Assembly (NCBI GenBank): GCA_002343075.1
Contig: DDRH01000038.1
Location: forward strand, 22,165 to 31,210
Origin: Phycisphaerales bacterium UBA2421
Lineage (GTDB): Bacteria; Planctomycetota; Phycisphaerae; Tepidisphaerales; Tepidisphaeraceae
DNA: 9,046 nucleotides
Direction: 5' to 3'
Shown: piece by piece, positions 1 through 5,245 of the stretch
Numbering within the stretch: the first letter of the stretch is position 1
Layout: every line of letters starts with the position of its first letter
The notes under the pieces: model-generated
The model's database searches: none
Told to the model about the DNA's origin: nothing
The model's input: only the letters and a program-made list of their open reading frames with translations
Translations under genes and position numbers: made by a program

Positions 1-248
1 AGAGTCTTACGATCGACCGCACTGATCGATAGGTATCGAACGTAAATCTTCTTTTCTTTGCCGACGGTGCTGTTGAACCAATCGACGATCTGCTGCATCT
101 GCTGCCCCTCGATTCCCGACCACTTTTCCCAGTAGTCGACAACCGTGAAGCCCTCAGGAATCTTCCCACCAGCGCGCGGACCCAGCGCCATAAGTGCCAC
201 TGCTCCGATGAGCATCAGGACGAGGATGATTCGCGACACGTGCTTCAT
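1..248 (-). CDS. ABC transporter sugar-binding protein, N-terminal part (runs off left edge)
   Basis: Only the first 82 codons are present; the gene continues beyond base 1. The protein opens with a Sec-type signal or anchor (basic MKHVSR, then a hydrophobic stretch at about residues 7-23). The mature part begins with VVDYWEKWSGIEGQQ at residues 36-50, followed by a helix ending in IVDWFN and then a strand. This order is typical of family 1 extracellular solute-binding proteins, which capture sugars or oligosaccharides outside the membrane and pass them to an ABC permease. No lipobox cysteine is visible, so it may be soluble in the periplasm or held by its signal anchor. The ATG at 248 is chosen because an in-frame stop lies six codons upstream. 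There is no Shine-Dalgarno sequence, and a possible -10 (TAGAAT, 266-261) would give a leader of only a few bases. The substrate cannot be told. Confidence 0.8.
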   Translation of the reverse strand, partial: MKHVSRIILVLMLIGAVALMALGPRAGGKIPEGFTVVDYWEKWSGIEGQQMQQIVDWFNSTVGKEKKIYVRYLSISAVDRKT

Positions 249-270
249 GCAACCGGTTACATTCTAACCG
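248..270 (-). promoter_or_regulatory. LacI-family-like operator overlapping the start of the binding-protein gene
   Basis: Bases 248-261 read TGCAACCGGTTACA, a 14-bp palindrome with one mismatched pair and a central CG. It fits the general LacI/GalR/CcpA operator form TGNAANCGNTNNCA. It touches the start codon and overlaps a possible minus-strand -10 (TAGAAT, 266-261) and the expected transcription start. A second half-site, TAACCG at 265-270, makes another inverted repeat with CGGTTA at 254-259 (5-bp spacer). Sugar ABC transporters are commonly controlled by LacI-type repressors, which makes the reading plausible. The repressor itself is not in the window. The link is inferred from motif and position. 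Confidence 0.5.
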
Positions 271-349
271 AATCAAAGATTTATCATTCATCTATTTCGC
301 TGGAACGCCAGCCTGCAAGAGCATATCCTTTTAGCTGAAAGGTTACCTA

Positions 350-805
350 ATGATCAACCGGCTCGCATCGTCTCTCTTTCTTCTCGTAGCAGTTCTTACC
401 CTGACCACTGTCGCCTCCCGGGCGGATGACGCGGCGCAAATACCCGTGATTGACGCGTCGGACAAAGCCACGATTGACGCAAACATGGACAAGTCCGTCA
501 TCATCAAGGGTCGCATTTCGCTCGCTGAGTGGAGCCGCAGCGGCAAGGTGATGAACATCGAGTTTGAAAACTCGAAGGAGAGCGGGCTTCTTGCGGTGAT
601 TTTCGAGAAGAGCCGCAAGGCGATGGACGAGGCGTTCGGCGGAGACGTTGGAAAGTCGCTCACGGGTGCGTCTGTCCGCCTCGAAGGTGTGCTGAAAGAG
701 TACGGCGGCAGGGCAGAATCGATGAAGGGCCGGCCTCAGATCATCATTGATCGCATCACCCAGATTACGATTGTCGAGCCGCCCGCCACTCAGCCGGCGC
801 AATGA
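350..805 (+). CDS. Small secreted protein with predicted OB-fold
   Basis: The product has 151 residues. A signal peptide is clear: MINR, a hydrophobic core at about 6-21, and a likely cut near VASRA (22-26). The rest has a strand pattern of the OB-fold, nucleic-acid-binding-like type: VIIKGRIS (50-57), KVMNIEFE (66-73), LLAVIFE (80-86), a helix, VRLEGVL (109-115), RPQIIID (128-134) and ITQITIVE (136-143). The RPQI step before the last strands is a familiar feature of such domains. The C-terminus ends in the PATQPAQ tail common in Phycisphaerae-like exported proteins. The ATG has a fair ribosome site, GAAAGG at 337-342, seven bases away. Being exported, it is unlikely to act on cytoplasmic nucleic acid; ligand and role are unknown. 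It diverges from the solute-binding gene and converges on motB, 34 bp apart, with no clear terminator between. The fold call is by eye only. Confidence 0.75.
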   Translation: MINRLASSLFLLVAVLTLTTVASRADDAAQIPVIDASDKATIDANMDKSVIIKGRISLAEWSRSGKVMNIEFENSKESGLLAVIFEKSRKAMDEAFGGDVGKSLTGASVRLEGVLKEYGGRAESMKGRPQIIIDRITQITIVEPPATQPAQ

Positions 806-839
806 CCAAGCGATTCACTGAGTCCAATGGGCGATTTCC

Positions 840-1640
840 TCACTCTTTGAGGGGTGCGGCCCGTTTCATCGAGGATGGGTCTTGTAGTTCCTCGACCAGC
901 GTTGGCGTGACTTCCACCTCGACACGGCGATTGACCGACTGCGATTCAGGCTTGTAGATCCGCGAGGCCACCGGTTCAAACGTCGAACATCCCTGAACCC
1001 GAAGAATCTCCGGCTCGACACCTTTTCCAATCAGATAATCGGCTGCCTGCTTTGCGCGCTGTACGGACAGCGCCATTTTATCTTCGGCCGATGCACCATC
1101 GGGAAAATCGTCGAGAGATGCGTGTCCCTTGATCACCACGACGTTGCGGTGCCCACGGATCTGAGTCGCGATTTGATCGAGGGCGTTGGTGGTCTCCCGT
1201 GAGAGTGAGACAGTCCCGCGGTCGAACATGATCCTGCCGCCGACGATCGCCTGTTTGCCGATTCGGATGCTGGTAACTTCCTGATCGGTTCCCTCCGCGC
1301 CCTTCATTTCTCGCTCGGTCTTTCCCTTCTCGCCCTGTCCCCTGCGGACGGGATCGAGCTTTTTCATCAGCAGTTCGACGTCAATCGGATCATTGCTTTG
1401 CGGGTCTGGGACGTAGCCGAACGCAGTTCGGATAGCGCCGATGACTTCGATGAGTTCTTTGTCCTGCTGAGAAGGCGAGTCCGCCGCCGCCGCCGCTGCC
1501 GCCGCTCCACCGGGTTTGAGGCACCATAGAATAACGAAAAGCCCCATCATGCACATGATGAGATCGGCGAGTGTGAAGATCCACTCAGGGCATTCTTCAC
1601 ATATCTCGTGCGGGTCACATTTTTTGCAGCCTTTAGCCAT
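840..1640 (-). CDS. motB: MotB-like stator protein with OmpA-type peptidoglycan-binding domain
   Basis: This is the likely peptidoglycan-anchored partner of the MotA-like protein encoded upstream. Residues 1-18 carry four cysteines (C5, C8, C14, C17; CxxC-x5-CxxC). One membrane segment follows at about 20-41 (WIFTLADLIMCMMGLFVILW) with Asp26 where MotB has its ion-carrying Asp. A run of eight alanines (46-53) and a charged linker (about 55-120) lead into an OmpA/MotB C-terminal domain: IMFDRGTVSLS (137-147), VVVIKGHASLDDFP (167-180), LSVQRAKQAADYL (191-203), and NRRVEVEV (237-244). Arg195 matches the conserved peptidoglycan-contact arginine, but the usual GHTD reads GHAS, with Asp177 and Asp178 two to three residues on. 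The length of 266 is normal. The gene lies 76 bp after motA on the same strand. Its ATG has no visible Shine-Dalgarno sequence. A flagellar role is likely but no flagellar genes are in view; another energy-coupling role is possible. Confidence 0.82.
   Translation of the reverse strand: MAKGCKKCDPHEICEECPEWIFTLADLIMCMMGLFVILWCLKPGGAAAAAAAADSPSQQDKELIEVIGAIRTAFGYVPDPQSNDPIDVELLMKKLDPVRRGQGEKGKTEREMKGAEGTDQEVTSIRIGKQAIVGGRIMFDRGTVSLSRETTNALDQIATQIRGHRNVVVIKGHASLDDFPDGASAEDKMALSVQRAKQAADYLIGKGVEPEILRVQGCSTFEPVASRIYKPESQSVNRRVEVEVTPTLVEELQDPSSMKRAAPLKE
1482..1505. repeat. GCG-type triplet run coding for the MotB alanine tract
   Basis: Eight consecutive alanine codons, seven GCG and one GCA on the coding (minus) strand, follow the membrane segment of the MotB-like protein. 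The near-perfect triplet repetition makes it a candidate slippage site that could change linker length by whole codons without breaking the frame. No length variation can be shown from one sequence. Confidence 0.6.
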
Positions 1641-1655
1641 CGTACTTGGTGGGCG

Positions 1656-1712
1656 GTTGGCGGTGGGCAGTGGGCAGGATTTTCTGCCGACTGCCGACTG
1701 CCCTCCGCCGAC
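1656..1712. repeat. Long imperfect palindrome between motA and motB
   Basis: Bases 1656-1677 and 1691-1712 are inverted copies of 22 bp with three mismatches, around a 13-base centre. The arms are built from short GGCAG/GGGCAG and CTGCCGA units repeated in tandem, so other pairings are possible, for example 1666-1677 with 1684-1695. It fills most of the 76-bp gap between motA and motB. RNA from either strand would fold into a strong hairpin. The tandem GTCGGCA-type composition resembles dispersed intergenic repeats of some planctomycetes; this is memory, not a search. It could lower motB expression relative to motA or protect the upstream mRNA. No T-run follows on the minus strand, so it is not a normal terminator. 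Confidence 0.7.
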
Positions 1713-1716
1713 TTTC

Positions 1717-2496
1717 TTAAGCCGCCTTCGGCATCGCCGCCTGTTCTTTGGGTGACATGAAGCTCATTAGCTGCATCTCGACGACGCGGGGGTTGTTGCC
1801 AGCCTGAATGCTGAGGACACCCTGCAGAATGATTTCTTTCGTAAACGCTTCCTCTTTCGATCGAATGCCCAGCTTTTCAGCAACAGGCCCTGCAATCAGG
1901 TTCTGCAACAGCGCGCCATAGAGTGTGCCCACTAGCGCTACTGCCAGAGCGGCACCAATGACCGCGGCATCGCCACCCAGATTTCTGAACATGGCAACCT
2001 GGGCCGTCAGGCAGGCCACCAGGCCGCAACCGGGGCCGAACTTGGCCAGGCTCATCCAAAAGTGCTTGCCGTGCTTATGACGCTCGAGCATGGCTTCCAC
2101 TTCGATGCGCATAATGCGCTCGATCATCTCCGGGTCGGTCCCGTCAATGGTTAATTGCAGGCCGCGGCGCAGGAATGCGTCGGGGGCTTCTTTGCTGACG
2201 GTTTCCAAGGCCAGCACGCCGTCGCGACGAGCGGTCTCGGCATAGGTCACCATTTCCTTGATGAGATGGTCAACGTGGGTTTCCTTGAAAAACAGCATCT
2301 TGAGTGACGCCTGCAACGCGCCTTTGACCGAGTGCATCGGCATGGATGCCAGGGTTGCCCCCAGGGCGCATCCGCCCACCAGAAGCACTTCGCCGGGCTT
2401 GATGTATGCCATGATTGCGCCGTGCGAGGCGTGGAACATGCCGTAGCCCAGCGCGCCCCAAGCCAATCCGTAGCCGACGACTGTTGCCAGATCCAT
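1717..2496 (-). CDS. motA: MotA-like stator ion-channel protein
   Basis: The product has 259 residues, starting MDLATVVGYGLAWG, a typical MotA opening. Four membrane segments are seen at about 3-22, 35-52, 150-170 and 176-203. The large cytoplasmic loop holds ETARRDGVLALE (87-98), the conserved MotA segment with Arg90 and Glu98 that contacts the rotor in flagellar stators. Segment 3 has Pro155 (FGPGCGLV) and the region after segment 4 has Pro204 (IAGPVAEKL), at the places of the two conserved prolines of MotA. With MotB it would let ions through the inner membrane and turn this into torque. The ATG at 2496 is preferred over a GTG at 2538 because GGAG (2508-2505) lies eight bases before it and the protein then starts at the family's usual place. 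motB follows on the same strand. A TolQ/ExbB role is less likely given ARRDGVLALE. Confidence 0.86.
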   Translation of the reverse strand: MDLATVVGYGLAWGALGYGMFHASHGAIMAYIKPGEVLLVGGCALGATLASMPMHSVKGALQASLKMLFFKETHVDHLIKEMVTYAETARRDGVLALETVSKEAPDAFLRRGLQLTIDGTDPEMIERIMRIEVEAMLERHKHGKHFWMSLAKFGPGCGLVACLTAQVAMFRNLGGDAAVIGAALAVALVGTLYGALLQNLIAGPVAEKLGIRSKEEAFTKEIILQGVLSIQAGNNPRVVEMQLMSFMSPKEQAAMPKAA

Positions 2497-2504
2497 CTTG
2501 CAAA

Positions 2505-2508
2505 CTCC
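2505..2508 (-). promoter_or_regulatory. Ribosome binding site of motA
   Basis: GGAG on the minus strand lies eight bases before the ATG at 2496 and decides this start over the upstream GTG at 2538. Confidence 0.65.
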
Positions 2509-2514
2509 ATACGA

Positions 2515-2536
2515 GCAGCAAAATAACCTTTGCTGC
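2515..2536. promoter_or_regulatory. Perfect 8-bp inverted repeat in the motA leader
   Basis: GCAGCAAA (2515-2522) and TTTGCTGC (2529-2536) are perfect inverted copies around a six-base centre, ATAACC. On the minus strand the repeat ends six bases before the motA ribosome site (2508-2505). It could be a protein-binding operator between the divergent motA and receiver genes, or an mRNA hairpin beside the ribosome site. There is no T-run, so it is not a terminator. Function is inferred from position only. Confidence 0.55.
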
Positions 2537-2560
2537 ACAGGGGGATAACCCGATCTAACC
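2524..2560. promoter_or_regulatory. Three helically phased TAACC repeats in the divergent promoter region
   Basis: TAACC occurs at 2524-2528, 2546-2550 and 2556-2560, with start-to-start steps of 22 and 10 bp, close to two turns and one turn of the helix. The first lies in the centre of the inverted repeat at 2515-2536. Such spacing would put all three on one face of the DNA in the only intergenic space between motA and the receiver gene. The motif is short, so chance is a real alternative. Confidence 0.3.
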
Positions 2561-2588
2561 TATTTTTCGGCTCGATTGGTGCAGTAAG

Positions 2589-2984
2589 ATGAAAAGTTAT
2601 TGGCACCAGCGGGTGTCTATCGACTACGATTTGCAGATGAACTCGAAATCGGAGCCACTACCGGTTGTGGCATTGGTCAAAGATCTGATGTTCGGCGGTA
2701 AAATCAGCGCCACGGCGCGGGCCGCCGGGCGAGTGGTGGTGATGCTCCGCGACCCTCACCTGCTAACCGGGCAGGCTGGAGCAATGTTGCTGGCCGATCT
2801 GTCCATTCCCGGCGCCATCGAAGCCGCGGCGGCATGGCAGACGGCGATGCAGGCACCCGCAATCGGTTTTGTTTCGCACATTGATGAGCAAACGATCAAA
2901 CAGGCGCGCGAAATGGGTTTGCAACAGGTCATGCCCCGCAGTGTCTTTGCCGCCCATCTGGAAACCCTGCTGCAGAACCGATAG
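2589..2984 (+). CDS. Small degenerate CheY-like receiver protein
   Basis: The product has at most 131 residues, and the pattern is that of a single receiver domain: strand VVALVKDLMF (26-35), helix to about 47, strand RVVVML, strand with Asp70 in LLADLSIPG (67-75) at the phosphoacceptor place, strand AIGFVSHID (91-99), and MPRSVFAAHLETLL (115-128) closing the domain. The acidic pair after strand 1 is reduced to one Asp (Asp32), and the final switch lysine (usually KP) is replaced by Arg117 in PRS. It may therefore not be phosphorylated normally. No output domain is present. No ribosome site is visible before the ATG at 2589. ATG 2637 (residue 17) sits nearer the domain edge and is an alternative start. 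The gene diverges from motA and is 42 bp upstream of fbaB, so it may share the aldolase transcript. Target unknown. Confidence 0.7.
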   Translation: MKSYWHQRVSIDYDLQMNSKSEPLPVVALVKDLMFGGKISATARAAGRVVVMLRDPHLLTGQAGAMLLADLSIPGAIEAAAAWQTAMQAPAIGFVSHIDEQTIKQAREMGLQQVMPRSVFAAHLETLLQNR

Positions 2985-3010
2985 AACAGATGGAAAATCA
3001 TTACTGCTCG

Positions 3011-3017
3011 AAAGGAG
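3011..3017 (+). promoter_or_regulatory. Strong ribosome binding site of fbaB
   Basis: AAAGGAG ends nine bases before the ATG at 3027. It is the strongest such site in the window, in line with a highly made central-metabolism enzyme. Confidence 0.75.
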
Positions 3018-3026
3018 CATACGATC

Positions 3027-4088
3027 ATGTCTGCCATTACCGATCTTCTTGGAGCCGATGCCGACGCTTTGCTTGGTTACTCTGCAAAGGGATTCTCTAA
3101 AGATAAACTGCACCTGCCCGGCCCCGATTTTGTCGACCGGGTATTCAGCCAAAGCGACCGCGGGCCGGCCGTGCTGCGGAACTTCCAGCATATGATCAAC
3201 CACGGAAGGCTCGCGGGGACGGGCTTTGTCTCAATCCTGCCAGTCGATCAGGGCATCGAACACTCCGCCGGGGCGAGTTTTGCACCCGAGCCTTCATACT
3301 TCGATCCGGAGAACATCATCAAGCTGGCGATTGAAGGCGGCTGCAATTGCGTTTGCTCGACCTTTGGCGTCCTCTCGGCCTGCGCTAGAAAGTATGCGCA
3401 CAAGATTCCGTTTATGGTCAAGCTGAATCACAATGAATTCCTAAGTTATCCGAACAAGTTCGACCAGACCATGTTCGGCAACGTGAAGACCGCTTTTGAG
3501 ATGGGTGCCACCAGCGTCGGGGCGACGGTCTATTGGGGTTCGGCAGAAAGCGCGAGGCAGTTGGCGGAAGTCAGCGAAGCATTCGCCCGCGCGCATGAAC
3601 TTGGGATGGTCACCGTGCTCTGGTGCTATACGAGGAATCCCGGGTTCGTGGATAAGGAAAGTAAGAAGGACTATCACACCTCAGCCGACCTCAGCAGTCA
3701 GGCGATTCATCTCGGCTCGACATTGAAGGCCGATATCATCAAGCAAAAGCTGCCTACCAATAACGGCGGGTACAACTTTACAAAGCATGGCAAGACGCAT
3801 AAGGACGTGTACGAAAAGCTGAATCCTGGCGATCACCCGATCGAAATGACGCGCTACCAACTCGCCAACGCGTACATGGGCCGTGCCCCGCTGATCAACT
3901 CCGGCGGTGAGAGCAAGGGTGCAAACGACTTTGCCGACGCAGTTCGCACCGCAGTCATTAATAAGCGTGCCGGCGGGATGGGTCTCATCAGCGGGCGCAA
4001 GGCATTTCAGCGACCATTGAAGGAAGGTATTAAGCTGCTCAACCTTGTGCAGGATGTATACCTGGATAAGAGCATTACGGTGGCGTGA
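3027..4088 (+). CDS. fbaB: Class I fructose-bisphosphate aldolase (FbaB/DhnA type)
   Basis: This cytoplasmic enzyme of glycolysis and gluconeogenesis interconverts fructose 1,6-bisphosphate with dihydroxyacetone phosphate plus glyceraldehyde 3-phosphate through a Schiff base. At 353 residues it matches E. coli FbaB (350) along its whole length as I recall it: [10 protein letters not shown] (30-39), PAVLRNFQ (47-54), [20 protein letters not shown] (60-79, with Asp74), FMVKLNHNE (129-137, with Lys132), ADIIKQK (235-241), [11 protein letters not shown] (277-287), LINSGGES (289-296) and [15 protein letters not shown] (313-327). Lys239 in DIIKQK is the expected Schiff-base lysine, and the SGG and GLISGRKAF loops bind phosphate. 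The start is fixed by AAAGGAG at 3011-3017. It follows the small receiver gene by 42 bp and probably shares its transcript. Downstream the FkbM gene converges after 30 bp, with no terminator seen. It appears intact. Confidence 0.96.
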   Translation: MSAITDLLGADADALLGYSAKGFSKDKLHLPGPDFVDRVFSQSDRGPAVLRNFQHMINHGRLAGTGFVSILPVDQGIEHSAGASFAPEPSYFDPENIIKLAIEGGCNCVCSTFGVLSACARKYAHKIPFMVKLNHNEFLSYPNKFDQTMFGNVKTAFEMGATSVGATVYWGSAESARQLAEVSEAFARAHELGMVTVLWCYTRNPGFVDKESKKDYHTSADLSSQAIHLGSTLKADIIKQKLPTNNGGYNFTKHGKTHKDVYEKLNPGDHPIEMTRYQLANAYMGRAPLINSGGESKGANDFADAVRTAVINKRAGGMGLISGRKAFQRPLKEGIKLLNLVQDVYLDKSITVA

Positions 4089-4118
4089 GCGTTGGCGGTC
4101 GCACTAGCAGGACCGTCA

Positions 4119-4982
4119 TTACCATTCCGCAGTGCTGGACAGCCGATGCCCCGGCGGGACGTATGGATGATCCTTCAGCACCGCGATGTGGTTCGAAGCC
4201 CCGCGGAAGTACTCGAGGTCCTCGTAATACCCGGCGATCTCGATGAGCTTTCGCGCCGGCGTCACGCGGTAGATCGAGTACTTCGGTGAGAGCACTTTCC
4301 AGAAATCGCGAAAGCACGTGTGCGAATTGAGGTTGCCCGAGCTGAATTCGAAGCTCATTGCCCCGACTCGTCCTTCGGTCAGCGACCGCTGCAGTCCCTT
4401 CAGGGCAAACAGTTCGTGCCCTTCGATATCCATCTTCATGAAGTCGATGAAGGTGATTCCTCGCTCGGCGATGAATGAATCGAGGGTAACAATCTCGATC
4501 GCAGAGGGTTGGTATTTCCAATCTTCAAAAAACGAGTCATTTCGTTCGTGCAGGGACGCGGTCAAGTCGGTCTCGGATGACGTATACAGCTGCGCAGTCC
4601 CGGCGCGTTCACCAACACCTGCGGCGATCAGCGTGGTGTTGGGTAGGTTGAGCGTCCGAATCCGCTCCTGACATGCCGGCTGTGGCTCGAAAATGTATAT
4701 GTGGGAAGGCGAAACATGTTCCATGATGCGCTGCGACCATTGCCCCACATTTCCCCCGACATCAAAGATTAGTGGATCTCGCCGGAAGATCGTCCCCACA
4801 GCGGCGCTGATCTCCGAATCAATGTCCCATCCTGTTCCCGACCCCTTGCCCATCAGGAAATTGGCGTACGCAATCGCTTTTCGCGCAAGTGAAATGCGCC
4901 GGCGGCCCACGAGCATCCACGAGAGTGTCGGCGCGAGGGATTTGGCGATTGAGTTTTGTGCCCCGGGTTCGTGTAGTTTCAT
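4119..4982 (-). CDS. FkbM-family SAM-dependent methyltransferase
   Basis: The product has 287 residues from the ATG at 4982. The SAM-binding motif I is IFDVGGNVGQW (about 72-82), followed by YIFEPQP (96-102) with the acidic ribose-binding residue. The family signature comes later: VTLDSFIAERGI (165-176), then FIDFMKMDIEGHELFALKG (178-196). FkbM proteins O-methylate small molecules or sugars, and in many bacteria they sit in surface-polysaccharide loci. The N-terminal 60 residues are basic and not part of the core. A GTG at 5021 would add 13 residues; neither start has a clear ribosome site, so the choice is uncertain. It diverges from the large GT-C-like membrane protein across about 260 bp that hold no other gene. 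A role in decorating the same surface glycan is possible. The exact substrate cannot be told. Confidence 0.88.
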   Translation of the reverse strand: MKLHEPGAQNSIAKSLAPTLSWMLVGRRRISLARKAIAYANFLMGKGSGTGWDIDSEISAAVGTIFRRDPLIFDVGGNVGQWSQRIMEHVSPSHIYIFEPQPACQERIRTLNLPNTTLIAAGVGERAGTAQLYTSSETDLTASLHERNDSFFEDWKYQPSAIEIVTLDSFIAERGITFIDFMKMDIEGHELFALKGLQRSLTEGRVGAMSFEFSSGNLNSHTCFRDFWKVLSPKYSIYRVTPARKLIEIAGYYEDLEYFRGASNHIAVLKDHPYVPPGHRLSSTAEW

Positions 4983-5245
4983 TCTATTGTGCCCATCGAA
5001 GCCAAAGGGGTCAGGTTGCACCGCAAGTTAAATCTGACGTACGGCAGGTCGGGAAGCCTAGGAGGCTAATTCAGCGGCGGGGTCGGTCGCAACCAAAAAC
5101 CTGGCGCGAGTTGATTTATCTTGTCTAAGGGCGTCAAACCGGGCAGCATGAACCGAAATATCCTGCCGCCTGCAACGAATTCACGGCAGCGTGGTAGTAT
5201 CCTCGACCCAGGTTCGAAGACGCGGGCCCGTCCGAGACTTTCTCT

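Noticed and set aside
299..312. GCTGG-AACG-CCAGC hairpin in the leader of the OB-fold gene
   Set aside because: The stem is 5 bp and far from the ribosome site; it may be chance.
838..852. CCTCA-CTCTT-TGAGG inverted repeat between the convergent OB-fold gene and motB
   Set aside because: The stem is only 5 bp and no T-run follows on either strand, so it does not qualify as a terminator.
1516..1755. Plus-strand open frame of 79 codons across the motA-motB gap
   Set aside because: It is the shadow of motB and of the palindrome; the low-complexity translation of the repeat is not a real protein.
5022..5245. Possible small gene or regulatory RNA between the FkbM and GT-C genes
   Set aside because: Only a 5-bp inverted repeat (AGCCT-AGG-AGGCT, 5055-5067) and a weak TAGTAT box were seen; no supported ORF or RNA fold.
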